Notes: generated by a model from the letters alone, not told the origin. A stretch of DNA of 64,000 bases from Laburnicola sp. R22_1 (GCA_014281115.1 JACONQ010000001.1:4650001-4714000); one strand, 5' to 3'. Shown: positions 43,401 to 54,929, numbered from the stretch's first letter. Program-made: numbers and translations.

Positions 43401-44496
43401 TATAGTAATAATACTAGTAAGGGCACCTACTAGTACTAATAATATAGGGCAATTTAGGCTTAGTAGTATAGCTATATAATTATAAATATTATAAAATAGA
43501 GATCCTAATTATAACTAGAGCCCTTAGGGCTCTAGTTGCAAACTAAAATATTTAGATAGCCTAGATAGGCTATCTATAGGTTATATAAGAGCTAATAGAA
43601 ATAAAATATTAGCTAGAATTAGGCTAAAACTAGTATTGCTAGTTGCTATTAAACTAATATTAAAAAACTAAACATAGCGTTAGTTATATACCTAGTTTGC
43701 TTAGTTATTAAACTGATAGTTAATCTGACGCCTAAACTGACGGAACCGAACACGCCCTAAGCATCACGCGCGGATAACGTCAAAATAACCGAGGACAGAG
43801 AAATAGTTGAGATATTTCACAATGCAAGGTGAAAATAGCGTAGTGGCGGAGCGCGCTGGGCGAACAAAACAAACCCAGATTTAGACCCCCTTGAGATGAC
43901 AACAGAACTCTACAGAGGGTGCAGAAAGATGTGGAAGATAAATCATCAAGGTCTCGTCCATTGCAGTTCTCAGTCTAGAGCAGTTAGCAATCGGTGATGA
44001 ACGCTCAGGGCATCTGCCAAAAGGAGAGGAACCTACCTAGGTGGTATGATAGTTGCGTATTCTCGAAGTTTCTCTACATCATTTGGATCGGCTGGAGAGG
44101 ATAAAGTGATTTAGGGATATGGTTTGGCTGATGTGCGAAGACATGGTGAGTGGCGGCTTCTGCATGGCGGCGTGTACCTGGTGTTGAGGCTGTCTCGTAT
44201 CAGAATTGGGGCGAGTAGGCGTGCACGAGGAAAGGGATGCAGACTTGTGCGATTGGTATGCGCACGTCAGATGATCGATTTAGGGGTGAACCGGGCATGA
44301 AGCGACCGTCCACGGCGCACGCCTCGACGGCCAGATGTCCAAGTAGTTGTTCAATGCATCTCCGACAGGTAGCTGGCACGCTATGCGGAAGTCGACTGCC
44401 CACACCTGCTACTCAGTGTGCAGTCCCATGGATGCAGGACTGCATGCACGCACATGCGAAACGATCCAGTAAAGTTTTGACTCAACCCCTTCTTCA
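43401..44496. other. Transition from AT-rich repeats to gene-rich sequence
   Basis: 43,401 to about 43,700 is AT-rich and degenerate. From about 43,730 the composition rises abruptly to that of the gene region. No convincing gene is seen between 43,740 and 44,496, which is the downstream side of the GH47 gene. Confidence 0.6.
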
Positions 44497-46227
44497 TCAC
44501 CTAAGCATCCTGAACAGATGGCCCTCGGTGCTAAACACCCAGCGGTCCAAATTCGCAATCTCGACATCGCTAAATGTAAGCCAAAGGTACTTCAGCGTCT
44601 CGGCCGCCCAGAAACTCTCCTGCATATCGATCCAGCGCTCTTGCCCGTCGCCACTCGACTGGCTCAGCCCAACGCTGTACACATCCGCCAACTGCGCATA
44701 TCCAAACGGCGCTTTGCAGTGTTGTTCCATGGCGGTGAAAGCGTCCCAGGCCCACGCACGGAAGCGCGGCTCGCCCGTGATGCGGTACGCGTAAAAGAGT
44801 GATTCGACGTATTCGGGCCGACCTTTGTACCTGGGGTCAGTGGACCAGAAGCCAGCGGTGCGCCATTCAGCCTTCGCTCTAGAGGTTGAGGGAGCGTAAA
44901 CGGGGTGGTCGTAGCCGAACTTGGGGATCCAGGACCAGGCTTCGGGGCCGATGCCTGAAGGGGTCGAAGTGTAAGTGTGACGACAGCCCTCTAGAAGGGC
45001 GAGCGCAAAAGTACGAAAATCTTTGTTACCATAAAACTTGGACGCAAGGAGGAGTATGCTGGGCGCAAAGCAGGCGAGATGGCTTTGCCTGTTCAAGAAC
45101 CATTCGTCGTTTCTACGGCCGAGAAAAAGGTGCTGCATGGTGTGATTGGGCGCCAGCGCAGAACGTGACGAATACCGCTTGCGGAGCGAATACGCCGCCA
45201 TCTGGAACTGCTCTTTGTATCGAACGAGGTAGGGATCAAATGGTGGAGCAAGAATGGTCATCTTCAAAAGGTATTCGTAGTACGAGTCATGGCCAGCGTC
45301 CCAGTGTCGCTGTCGACCGACGGGTTCGCCCGTGATGATGTCGAGCGGAGCGTCGATCATTCCAGGAAACGAGCGATACCATTTCGACCACGCCAGCGGA
45401 GCCCAGGCTAGAGTAGAATTCTTCGCGTAGATTGAATCGCCGGTGAGTCGGGTCAAGACGCGGTTCTCGAGGATCGACGAGCCGGCACGAGCTGGCCCAA
45501 TGGCGGGGTGCTTGTATTTCGGCTTGTCTGGATCCTCGAGGTAGACTTGAGGTGGATCCGCGATGCCTTTGGACGTATTGAAGTCTACACGAGGCCACGG
45601 CATACCCGTGGGCGTGTCGTAAGCGGGTCCAAGCGCATCCGCAAGCGTGACGGCCTGCTTGAGTATCGCGTCACGAGCTTCTCCATTGATAACGTCCTTG
45701 GGAATGACACCCGCATCGTACAGATCCACTAGCGACACAAGGCCTCCCAAGTATCGGATGGTCGTCTCGAACGGGTCGACCAGGTCCTCCGTCTGGGTGA
45801 AATCGATGGCGACAATATGCTCGACCGAAAGCACCAATTCATCCCAAAGGCCCATGACCACCAGCGTAGTCGCCGAATCCACAATGAAAGCGCCCCAGCC
45901 ATTCCGGGAGGAAGAATTGCCACCAGACACGGGCAGTATATCGTCGCTCCCCCACGCATGCTCGCGGTACTTCCAGAAGGCGTGCTTCATCGCGTCGCGG
46001 ATCTTGGCTGCCTTCTCTTCGTCTGCTCTTCCTGTGCCATTCTCCCAGTGTACATGTTGTATGCGCGCGCCATGCGAAGGAACTCTATTTAAGAATCTGA
46101 CGGTAGGGTTGGAGAATTCCTTGATGACCAGGTAGAGGGTGAGGACGAGGACTGCAGCGAGGAGCTTGAAGGACGACTCGGGGTTCTTCTGGAATTTGGA
46201 TTTGCCCCAGCGGCGGGCGGCGGGCAT
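44497..46227 (-). CDS. Class I alpha-mannosidase, GH47 family, membrane anchored
   Basis: 576 residues, no intron. GH47 enzymes remove alpha-1,2-linked mannose from N-glycans in the ER/Golgi or tag misfolded glycoproteins. Seen: a short basic N-terminus, one membrane segment at residues about 21-37 (LLAAVLVLTLYLVI), hence a type II membrane protein with a lumenal catalytic domain; then family motifs in order: HAWGSDDILPVSG with NGWGAFIVDSATTL (about 90-120), GHDSYYEYLLKMT (about 310), RQSHLACFAPSI, RPEYVESLFYAYRITGEPRFR (about 485), and the terminal WVFSTEGHLFRML containing the Ca-binding Thr of the family. Length fits GH47. N-glycosylation sequons are present. It is divergently arranged with the small membrane protein at 46598. 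Whether it is the ER, Golgi or EDEM type cannot be settled here. Confidence 0.92.
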   Translation of the reverse strand: MPAARRWGKSKFQKNPESSFKLLAAVLVLTLYLVIKEFSNPTVRFLNRVPSHGARIQHVHWENGTGRADEEKAAKIRDAMKHAFWKYREHAWGSDDILPVSGGNSSSRNGWGAFIVDSATTLVVMGLWDELVLSVEHIVAIDFTQTEDLVDPFETTIRYLGGLVSLVDLYDAGVIPKDVINGEARDAILKQAVTLADALGPAYDTPTGMPWPRVDFNTSKGIADPPQVYLEDPDKPKYKHPAIGPARAGSSILENRVLTRLTGDSIYAKNSTLAWAPLAWSKWYRSFPGMIDAPLDIITGEPVGRQRHWDAGHDSYYEYLLKMTILAPPFDPYLVRYKEQFQMAAYSLRKRYSSRSALAPNHTMQHLFLGRRNDEWFLNRQSHLACFAPSILLLASKFYGNKDFRTFALALLEGCRHTYTSTPSGIGPEAWSWIPKFGYDHPVYAPSTSRAKAEWRTAGFWSTDPRYKGRPEYVESLFYAYRITGEPRFRAWAWDAFTAMEQHCKAPFGYAQLADVYSVGLSQSSGDGQERWIDMQESFWAAETLKYLWLTFSDVEIANLDRWVFSTEGHLFRMLR

Positions 46228-46597
46228 GGCGGGCTAAGGAGGCAGAATGGGAGGCCCGCCGGCGGGGGTTTGGCTCAATCGCAGAAGTAGCGACACCATG
46301 GATGGTTGCGGAGGAGCGCTCCAGGTGCTAGCACGTCATGGCACGAGCGAGGGTGGAGGTGGTCGGAGGTGGTCGCGGAGGGCGCTGGATAGGTTGCAGT
46401 CGGCGGAAACAGCGAGTGGATGCTTTTTCAGCCGTGGAAAGAGCTTGAGTTGTTGTGGCCTGCGTTGCGCCTTCCCAATGAAATGAACCGGCTAGAAACG
46501 GCTTGGCACCTCCGCGCGCTTGCCAATCCCGCCGAACGTCCTCGCCTCCTCTCACCTCACCCCCCCTTCCCAGCCTCGCAGACACATCGCACGCACA
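46228..46597. promoter_or_regulatory. Shared divergent promoter region
   Basis: 370 bp separate the start codons of the GH47 gene (-) and the small membrane protein (+), so both promoters must lie here. A CT-rich tract (about 46,545-46,570) sits just before the plus-strand ATG, typical of fungal transcription starts. Confidence 0.5.
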
Positions 46598-46856
46598 ATG
46601 GCTGTCTGGCAGTATGCTCCCTGCCAGCTGCTTCCCATGCTGTATGCTGACTAGCTATAGGTGGTACCAGGCTATTACGCCCAAAACGCGCATCGTCATC
46701 GGCCTAGGCATCATGGCGTACGCCGGCGCAGGCATGTTCCTGTCGGACAAGATCGAAGAGAAACTCGGGCTGGTGCCGACGGAGCAAGACAAGAAGGAGC
46801 TCCAGGAATCGATACCCAAGATCACCGTGGTGGAAAGAAAGAGCGAAAAGCCATGA
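46598..46856 (+). CDS. Small single-pass membrane protein (69 residues), two exons
   Basis: Exon 1 is 46598-46611 (14 nt), the intron 46612-46660 (GTATGC...CTATAG with branch-like TGCTGAC), and exon 2 46661-46856. The spliced protein starts MAVWQWYQAITPKTRI, has one hydrophobic segment (about residues 16-33, ending in a glycine/alanine-rich GAGMFLSD), and then a charged helix. The intron is inferred because removing it gives a short clean start with good sites, while the unspliced frame begins in poorly coding sequence. Size and layout resemble small inner-mitochondrial-membrane proteins, but I do not recognise the family. Confidence 0.75.
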
Positions 46857-47281
46857 TGGGATCCGAAATTCTACTGAGAGGAAGAATGCACACGCCTTCG
46901 TCCCATGCTCCTCACGTGTGTCCGTCCCTTCCAACGTTCAAGTGCATGAGCCCTTCTGACCTAAACAGACATGCTTTCGTCGCGCCACCGCCATTCGACG
47001 GTGGGAGGCTGTCCCAATTTATCGCTGGAGAATCACTCATAGTCTCATCAAAATGAAGCCGACGCCATCACGCCAGGTCACCATTCCATGTCAAAGAAGG
47101 TACTCATTAAGCATTACTTCTACAAGGACCGTGTGTCTGGTAGTATCACCAGAAGACCGAAACGCCCTGCCTGTCCTGCGAATCCAACCGAAACGCCTTC
47201 AAGGAGCGACACAGCCGAGGCAATCCCCGAACCCAGCCAATCCCTCCTTCGACCCCTCTCCAGCGAACGATAATCCGCCAC
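46857..47281. other. Convergent intergenic region
   Basis: 3' ends of the small membrane protein (+) and the secreted protein (-) face each other. The open frames here are short and not convincing. Confidence 0.5.
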
Positions 47282-47845
47282 CTAGACTTTCGCGATATAC
47301 AACCCACTCGCCCACGGATTCCACTTCAAGTCGACCCCCCACGTCGGCACAACCTCCCACGCATAGCTCCCCGCTGCCGGACAAGCAAATGACTTGTACG
47401 CACCCGGCGATCCAGAAGCCTCAGTCGCATCGCCCTTCTGCACCTTCCAGGTGGCAACGTGATTATTTCGGTTATTAGACCCATGTTTGTCCCCCCTAGG
47501 CGGCGCCTCTAGCGAGCTATACACCTGGACCACAGCACCTCCAGCACCCGCTTCCGACCAATCATACCAGAAACCCAGCCTGCAGTTCTTGCCCGACCAT
47601 TCCGCCGCTTGCGAGTGGGAAATGACGAAAGTCGAGATGGTGGACGTGGACGGCTTGTAGGGGCCGTACGTCTCGAAGACTGCGGCTGCTTGGGCGGGAT
47701 TGTACGTGTATTGCTGCGCGGAGAAGAGGTGGTTGTAGGATGGTCTGACTGACCATGTGTGCCAGCGCTTCTCTTCGACGGGGGTAGGTGCCGCGGTCGA
47801 GAAGCCGACGAGGCCGGCGACGAAGGCGAGACTGAGGAACTTCAT
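47282..47845 (-). CDS. Small secreted protein, possible But2-like domain
   Basis: 187 residues, single exon. A clear signal peptide (residues 1-18, MKFLSLAFVAGLVGFSTA, then APTPVEEKR, with EEKR a possible Kex2 site) precedes a beta-rich domain of about 155 residues. It has only two cysteines in the mature part (KNCRLGF and SFACPAAG), spaced to form one disulfide. The pattern FVISHSQAAEWSGKNCRLGF...VQVYSSL resembles the But2 C-terminal domain family found in fungal secreted proteins. That assignment is tentative. The protein is probably extracellular or wall-associated; an effector role is possible but not shown. Confidence 0.8.
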   Translation of the reverse strand: MKFLSLAFVAGLVGFSTAAPTPVEEKRWHTWSVRPSYNHLFSAQQYTYNPAQAAAVFETYGPYKPSTSTISTFVISHSQAAEWSGKNCRLGFWYDWSEAGAGGAVVQVYSSLEAPPRGDKHGSNNRNNHVATWKVQKGDATEASGSPGAYKSFACPAAGSYAWEVVPTWGVDLKWNPWASGLYIAKV

Positions 47846-48307
47846 GATGAAGAATGTTTGTCGAAGAATTCGGATCGTGTACTGGTTTGTTGTTGTTCAA
47901 GGAAGTGAAGACTGGGAAGACGGTGCTTGAGATGATGCTCTTTCTTCCCTCCCTCCTGCGCTTTATATACACCATCTCCCTCCCCCCCGGCCTTGGTCAG
48001 CTGTCTTTCTTACCCTTCTCCCAAGAACCTCAATACGCCCACCCGCCAACCCCGCCTCCACAAGTCCCCTCCAGCCCACCTCAGCCCATCTCACCCTCTC
48101 TCAGCCCACTGCGCCCGCATCCCTCTCCCTCACTCACTCAGCGCCCACATTCATCCATCCGTATCCGTTTATAGGAATACTTGGCCTCTTCCACATCATG
48201 AGACTTGACAGCGCAACCGAGATGCACCTGCCAAAGTACGTACGTAAAAATAAAAAAAGAACGGGCGCGATTGGATTGGCGTCGATGGCAGTGCACAGCC
48301 ACGCCTC

Positions 48308-48335
48308 GCAATAGCAATAGCAATAGCAATAGCAA
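48308..48335. repeat. (CAATAG)n microsatellite
   Basis: Four to five tandem copies of a hexamer in otherwise non-repetitive sequence. Confidence 0.85.
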
Positions 48336-49029
48336 CATCACATATACCACAGCCAAGCCAACGCAACGCTTTGGACCAATAGGTGCATCGCGATGGGCAG
48401 TCGTCTTGGCGCGCAGAGGTTGCCATCTCGTGATCTGCGCCGCTCGTGATGGATGGGGTTTGGGGCTGGGCATGTGCGGCTGGGTTCGTATTCGGGCCGA
48501 TCGACGCAGCCTGGATACTGGATGCTGGATGCTGGGGAGGTGGATTGGAGTGCAGGTTGGGGGATTTTTTTGGGGGTAGGCGGTGGTGTTTTTAGGCGGT
48601 GCGGCGTGGGTTATTGCCATGGCTGTGGGGGGTGGTTTGGGTGCCGTGGTTGTGTTTCGTCTACCTAGATAGATGGAATTCTTTTTGCCTCTTCTCGCTC
48701 GCTAAAGTGTGCATGGGATGGGGGCCAGAGAGCTGTGTGCGGGGTACACCACGTCGCAGCCCATCGCATGGCATCGCATGGCATCGCATCGCAGCACCGC
48801 AGCCGAGTCAGCAGAACTGCCCCACTGACGTCAAAATTAGATGTATTAAGACGTCATATCTGGGACCGGAGTTGAGTATCATAAGACACGTGTGGAGGCT
48901 GACGCCGGAGCTGAAGGTGCAGGTGCAGGGGCACAAGCGAAGGTGGGATACGAGGTAGGCAGGCCATCAGGTACCGGTGAAAGAGGGCGTGCTGCGCAGA
49001 GGAGTGGGATGTCATGTGTTGTGTATATG

Positions 49030-49139
49030 TTTTTTTTTTTTTGCGACTAAGAGGTTTCTACTAAAAAGATTACAATAATAGCAGTTATCCCTCCTGCTGT
49101 TGTTGTGGACACAGAAAAGCGTTTCAAGGTGGTGTTGAC
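49030..49139 (-). mobile_element. Short poly(A)-tailed retroposon (SINE-like), copy 2
   Basis: 110 bp; on the minus strand it starts GTCAACACCACC and ends GTCGC followed by 13 A residues. It is flanked by atgtgttgtgt at 49014-49024 and 49140-49150, an 11-bp target duplication. Same family as 3050-3170 and 56767-56890. It lies 3' of the permease gene in the gene-rich compartment and is not RIP-damaged. Confidence 0.7.
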
Positions 49140-49590
49140 ATGTGTTGTGTGTATACGAAGGGATGATGACAGAGGGAAGATAGGACGCTGGGGTGGTGTA
49201 TCACACATATGCCCGGGCAAGCCGAAATGTCTCACTGATCAGCGAGCGCAGCAGAGTCTCGCGACCAAGCAGCAGCTGATAGCCAGGAGGAGCTGGATAC
49301 AAGCCAACATATCGGGTAGCAAAAAGCAAGACTTGAGAATTTCTGTATAGCTGGCTGTAGGCAGAGCATAACAAGCAGGAAGGATCATAATCGTCATAAT
49401 TCATACTCGAATAAGGAATGTGCCCCGAAATACACGACGCAGGCAACTCCCCACCCACCCCGTTCTTTCCACGTGGTACGACCCCATTTTCCCGACCGAA
49501 ACCCAAGTACTGCAATGCGGAAACGTAGCGAGCGACTTTTCTATGGGACCGCTTTTCTCCTCGGCTACCTCCCCATCCCGCTGTCCTCCG

Positions 49591-51546
49591 CTAAAGCGTG
49601 TGCGGGTCGATTTCCACCACGGGCCCACTGTAGCTCTTCCTCGCATACAACAAGTAATACCCGATGCAAAAGCTGGCGACACCGGCCGTGACGACGACGG
49701 CCCAATTCATCATGGCCGGGTCCTCGATCTTGAACTCGTTGGGCCAGAAGCTGAAGAAAATGAGCAGCAGCAAATAGCAACAGGCAACGACATTGTTGGC
49801 CACGCCGAGGGGACCCTTGAGTCTCCAAGGACCCCAGCCCAGCGTCCTGTCGTGCGTCTCGTCGGTGTTGGCCGTCGAGCTGAAGGCTGTAAGACCCGAG
49901 TGCGGGTCATCCATGTCGCCGCGGATACGGCGCCAGAGAAGCAGGCCGACGGCGAGGAGGTAGGAGATGTAGAAGCCCTCGAGGACAAGCGAAATGGTGC
50001 CGTTGAAGGCGGCGTTGTTGCCGATGTTGATGAGCGCGAGGAGGCCCGAGAGCGTCGTTACGACGAGGATGGCCACTACGGGGATGGTCGTGCGTTTGTC
50101 AATCTAGGATACGTCAATCGAAGCACATGGATACATGTAGAGGAACGTACCATGCTGAGAGCTCTCGCGAAGGGCAGCCCGCGATCTCTTGCAAACGACC
50201 ACGTCATTCGTGACGCTGCCGCCAAGCAACCCATGGCACTGCAGAATTCGAGAACGATGATGATGACAGTCATGATGGTGGCCCCAACGGTGGATCCAGT
50301 TGCATATTGGAATATGCGCATGAAGAGCGGAGTCGCCGACGATGTGTCCTTCATCAATACCATGATGTCAGGGGCGCTAAAGAGAACGGAGACGAGCATG
50401 CCGAAAGCTAGACATCCGTTGATGCCGAGACTGAGGAGCATGGAGCGTGCCACATCTGTGCTGGCGTTCCTGACTTCTTCGGACATCTACACAGGTTAGC
50501 AGAAGCTCTGCGTCTTGCTCCACATATTTGGCGTACATGTACGGCCGAGTCCGTCCCAACGAACGCCAAAGCATTGCCCTGCAGGCCGATGAAGAAAGCC
50601 AAGGCTTTGCTGTTCCAGCCGCCCATGTTGTAAAAGGTGGTAAACACCTCCTCTGCGGAGCGGTGTGAAGCCGTCAGATAGACCATCGGTATGAGTATGC
50701 CGAAGAATCCCAGTACGTGAATGACTAATACAACCACTTCGATGGTCGGCAACGCCCCGCTTACAAACACGTTGATAAAGACACATAGCAACAAGACTGC
50801 CCACAATAGTAGTGTTCCATGCCACAGCTCTCGGACGTAATCGTCGCCGTGACTGAGAGTTACGAGGCCCAATGTTAAATCCGCGACGAAGAAGCATACA
50901 GACGTGAGAGCAGCTATCCACCCGACGACAGTAAGCCATCCTGTTTATGTCAGTTTGATTCCGAATTGTGGAACGTAGACTATCTCGCCGTACCGGTGAT
51001 ATAGCTGAAGAACCTCTTGCTCGAACGCGGTGCCAGAAGCGAAACCCAGTGGTATTGGCCCCCGGCTGTCGGTATTGCACTTGATAGTTCACCTATGACG
51101 ATGAAGACTGAGATGTTGCCGAGCCATACAAGAAGAAAACCATATATCAGGCCCGCTGGACCGCCGCTAGTTCGATTAGCTTAATTATGTGACGCTCAAC
51201 GTGATACACTCACTTCTGAAAGCCAATCTGGAACACACTGGCACTGATTAGATTGCTGAGGTATCTTTGAATTGGGGACCATACACTAGAATGCTCTCCC
51301 ATGTGCACATAAGGCCACAAGACAGCCCCGTCATGCTCACCAATCCGAAGCGGCGCTGTGATTTGTAAGTCGCTCAGCTCGTGCATGATTGAAGTTACGC
51401 ACCTTCAATACTTGCTGCTTTCCCACACGAGCCAGCTCATATCTGTCCCGGTCGAAGCTGGCGGGTTTTGCTTCCGAGAGCGATCCCCCGCCCCGCTGCC
51501 GGACACCATCATCGTCTAACGACTGGAACTCAATTGCTTTCTCCAT
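49591..51546 (-). CDS. Amino-acid/GABA-type permease (APC superfamily), seven exons
   Basis: Plasma-membrane transporter of the APC superfamily, closest in style to fungal GABA/choline/amino-acid permeases. Exons on the minus strand: 51403-51546, 51285-51355, 51214-51243, 50994-51166, 50537-50940, 50151-50486 and 49591-50103. The six introns are 41-53 bp with GT...AG ends. The spliced length of 1,671 nt is 556 residues plus stop, typical of the family. Family motifs: KRRFGLVSMTGLS at the start of TM1, NGGPAGLIYGF, GELSSAIPTAGGQYHW, GADSAVHMSEEVRN-type loop (here GTDSAVHMSEEV), MTWSFARDRGLPF and ALINIGNNAAFN; about 12 membrane segments. The acceptor of intron 2 could lie 6 nt further downstream in frame. 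The substrate cannot be assigned. Confidence 0.9.
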
Positions 51547-53277
51547 GGTAAAGAGGCAGGCGATCCACTTCGAACCGTGTCAATGCAAGTCGAGAGATCT
51601 CAGGAAAGGGTTATACCGGTAGATGGACGCCGACAAAGTTGGCCTCCTAAAGCCTATCGATGACGGAAGGGCGGATTGGGAAGGAGGATACGAGGGTTTT
51701 GTTGTACAGAACGCATGCAATGCAAGTCAATCTGGAGATTCGACGTGATCTGACTTGTCAGTTCAGAGGTAACATGAACCGTGTGCGCCGTCAGTTCATT
51801 TAAAAGATGAAGAAAAGCCCACGGCACTGCTCGGCAAGACTAACGGCTCGTCGTTGACGGAAGCTGCTACCCGCTCAGCTGGATGAAAGCGTGGGAGATG
51901 TGCAGACGACAGGTAACAGGCTTGACATATCGTGCTGCGTCTTGAGACCTGCGGTTGCGCGAAGGCATGCGCTGATTCGCTGGTCGGTCGCACAGCTGGG
52001 CGCATCGAGGACTGCACTTTGCGGTGGCATGCATCGGAGGATATCCCTTGCTCGTTTCGATGCTAGTCAGTCTCATTCTGCGAATCGTGCCATCTCCCGG
52101 CTGCGTCAGTGCTTTCGCGACCGCGTACAAGACAGTTCCACGCCTCAGCAGCACTAGCTTACGCTTCTGCACCATCGCGATGCGAGAAGGAGGGGGTTCG
52201 GGGACGAATTGGCCCAGCGCTAGCTCTTCACGAACAAGTAGAGATGATGAACGGCAAAGTCTCCTGAATCATCGGCACACAGGGGCTTGAATTGTTGGGC
52301 CTGTGGCATGTTGCGAAGCTGCTAGGATTTCATGGTGCCGGGGGACAATACGGCGTGTCGGACGGCAGTAAGAAAGATACAGAAGGCCCTGCAGGTGGAA
52401 GTGGTACAAGAGAGGACAGGTTCTTGGGACCACTTGTGGTTGGAATGAAGATGCGGAGAATTAGGAAGGATCGCCCGAAGGACGTTGCGGAACGGGACGA
52501 GCTAGCCTCTCCGAGCCCTGGAGTGTCACGTGCCACGTGGGCTTCCAAGGTTTGCCCTCGACGCCACCCCCATCAGCGACTCCAGCCTCCTCCATCGCCA
52601 GCTCATCAGAATCAGAATCAGCGAATTTGTCCTTTGTACGCATAGCTGAGCCATATCGTGACCGAGAAGTGAGACGGCTACACATTGAGATGGCAAGCGC
52701 TTGCTCCAGAGTCAAACCCGGCCCAGTTTCATCCGAGGACGCAGTTCCACCTGGAAGCGCATCAAGTGATTGATGAAGTGGCAAAACTGTGCGTAGCCGT
52801 CCTTGAACGCCCAGGTATCAAGCATCCGACACGAGCTCGTGACAGCATCAAACAAGCAGAATCTGCTCGCATAGCAGAACCACTTTCTCTCGAAATCCCT
52901 GTCGGTGCATTTCACCATGGATCTAACAATAGCCGCGAACTCCATAACCACCCGGCAATGCGCGGCTACGGAGTCTGGAGTAGTTCAGCAGGTCTGGATA
53001 CTGGGTTCAATGCAGGTTTCCGACGATTGATCGACGCCCCACACGACGTGCAGCATTTCAGTAAAGTCGATTTTGCATGCTTCCCGAGGCCACCTGTCCA
53101 GGATGTAGACAATAAATGGGGCTTTCGAGGCGCCGTACAAAATATCTTCTGCAGTAGACAAGATTAGTATCCAAGTCATGGATTCGGATGACGATGCGAG
53201 CCAAAATAGACGCACCTTCTCATTCACGACGCAGGTATACTACTCAAAAACACAACACGCACGCACTATCTTTCCAT
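51547..53277. other. Intergenic region, one weak gene candidate
   Basis: 1.7 kb between the starts of the permease and the 3' end of the rhodopsin-like gene. Open frames on both strands are short and overlap each other. The only part with splice-quality signals is the minus-strand candidate at 52966-53227. Confidence 0.5.
52966..53227 (-). CDS. Weak candidate: 64-residue two-exon ORF
   Basis: ATG 53225-53227, exon 1 53216-53227, intron 53149-53215 (GTGCGT...CTGCAG) with a near-perfect TACTAAT branch sequence at about 53,163-53,169, exon 2 52966-53148 ending TAG. The product is basic with a CCTSCGASINRRKP motif and no recognised domain. The intron signals are the main support. It could instead be a fragment of a longer unrecognised gene or chance. 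Confidence 0.25.
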
Positions 53278-54929
53278 TCATCCGACTTTTCTCACCACCT
53301 CAATCTCATCACTTCCGCTCTCTCTATCCCCGCTCCTCCGGTCCTCCCACTCCGCACACACAACCGTAGTCTTCACAATCTTCGCCTGACTCCCCGTACT
53401 CTCCACCTCCCACCTTGCATCCGCGCCACCGCCCTCAGCAGAAATCTCCACATCCACATTTCCATCCGTCCTCTTCGGTCCACCGGGCAGTCCGCTCGCC
53501 GAATTCGCATGGCTCGTATTCTCGCTCAGCATGGGTAAGAATCTGCGAAGTCCGCTCTCCATCTGGCTAGACCGCTTGCGCTTTTCCGGAGAGTGCGCCG
53601 TGGTGGCGGACTGCGTAGAGCTCAGCTTGTACGAGGATGTTTTGCTGCGGTTGCGCGAGTAATCAAGCTCAGAGGGGGTGCCGCGGCGACGGAGCTCATC
53701 TGCGCCGTACATTCCTGAGGGTAGGGATTCAAGGAGTGGCCGAAGGTAGGGCACGCAGGATGTGAGGATTGTGATGCATGCGATGACTTGTGTTGTGAGT
53801 GTCCATTTCCACAGCGCGCGGGTGGTGTTAGGGTGGTCGAAGTCTGGTGTATAGGCTAATTGGATGGCAGTGGCAATGATGTCGCTGCAGTGTTCTTAGT
53901 ATTGGGATCGCGACGGCAAAGACATTGGTAGGCATGGAGACGGACGAAGCTTACAGGGATCGCGCACCGAAAAAGCCCAGGATGGTGATCTTCTTGCTCA
54001 TGCTCATCTGCAGCGTGAAGATGACATGAACGGGAAAGATTATAAGACACAAGTCGGTGCACATGTTGAAGGTGGCGAAAGTACGCCAGAAAGCTGACTG
54101 CGACGCATCATTAGCCCTGAGTTCTTCCAGCGCACTGATCCACATACCAAGCTGAGGCACTTGGTGTTCTCTCCGATAAAATGCCACGGCAACGGCATCC
54201 CACACTGAAACGCAGCTACGATCTCAGATACCAGGCCCCACAAGGCGATGAAAGCCGTCAGCACCCATCCCAGTTTCCGGTGCAGATTCGAGGCAGTGAG
54301 GATCATGAGAAGCGAGATGATAGATAGCTTAGCCAGAGCGAGCGTGGCGATGTAGAGCAGCTTGTTCGCATATTCGGCCTGCAGAGCATGAGAATTCTGT
54401 CGACGGGAACCCGCAGGAGAGAAGAGATAGAGGGGACATTTCGGCGCAAGAGCAGGTATGATGAACCCAAGCTGACATTATGCAAGACGAGAAGCTGAAT
54501 ACGACAAAGTAAGCATACCTTTTCGTACGCCACAATCTGCGCACCCGACAGCAGCGACATGTCCCTCCCGAGGCCGTTTGCCGTCTGCATAGCGACCGCA
54601 ACTCCAGAGGCGACGCTCGTCAACTAGACACGCGCATCAGCACTGCATACTGCATCCTGAACAACCCCCCAAACAATGCCACAAACCCATGCACACAATA
54701 GACATACCAGCGCGCCAACCACCAAGTAATCATCCACATCGATCCTCCTCCTCAATGCCCTCTTCGTCCCCAAGCGTGTGCCCACGGCCAAAAAACTCGT
54801 AACAAGCAACACCCACGTAACAACATCAAGAAACGGGCCCAAATTCTGTTCGGAGCCCGGCTGGCGCGCCACAACCTCAAAGGCGGCAGCAGGAAATGCA
54901 CTCATACTCGCATCCGCAAAGTGAATCAT
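53278..54929 (-). CDS. Fungal rhodopsin-like seven-TM membrane protein, five exons
   Basis: Exons on the minus strand: 54708-54929, 54519-54623, 54148-54378, 53955-54097 and 53278-53884. Introns are 84, 140, 50 and 70 bp, all GT-AG. Total 435 residues. Seven hydrophobic segments are seen, beginning VVTWVLLVTSFLAVGTRL and DDYLVVGALLTSVASG, then ANKLLYIATLALAKLSI, WVLTAFIALWGLVSEIVAAF, TDLCLIIFPVHVIFTL, ITILGFFGARSLDIIATAI and WTLTTQVIACITILTSCVPYLRP, followed by a Ser/Thr-rich cytoplasmic tail of about 150 residues. This is the layout of the large fungal integral membrane family annotated as rhodopsin domain-containing (PF20684), common in plant-associated ascomycetes; its function is largely unknown. 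An alternative start at 54905 (MSAFPAAAF) would be eight residues shorter. Confidence 0.88.

Larger units (their letters stand above)
47846..49590. other. Intergenic region with simple repeats and a retroposon
   Basis: No convincing gene. The open frames at 48,138-48,620 (both strands) are low-complexity, and none of them has a recognisable domain. It contains a short (caatag)n microsatellite near 48,308-48,335, an atggcatcgc repeat near 48,765-48,795, and the retroposon at 49030-49139. Confidence 0.55.

Noticed and set aside
48138..48620. Overlapping open frames on both strands around a microsatellite
   Set aside because: Low-complexity translation (runs of Leu or Ser/Asn) with no domain. 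The frames arise from the hexamer repeat.
49420..50499. 359-codon plus-strand open frame
   Set aside because: Antisense to the last permease exons, whose spliced minus frame gives a full transporter.
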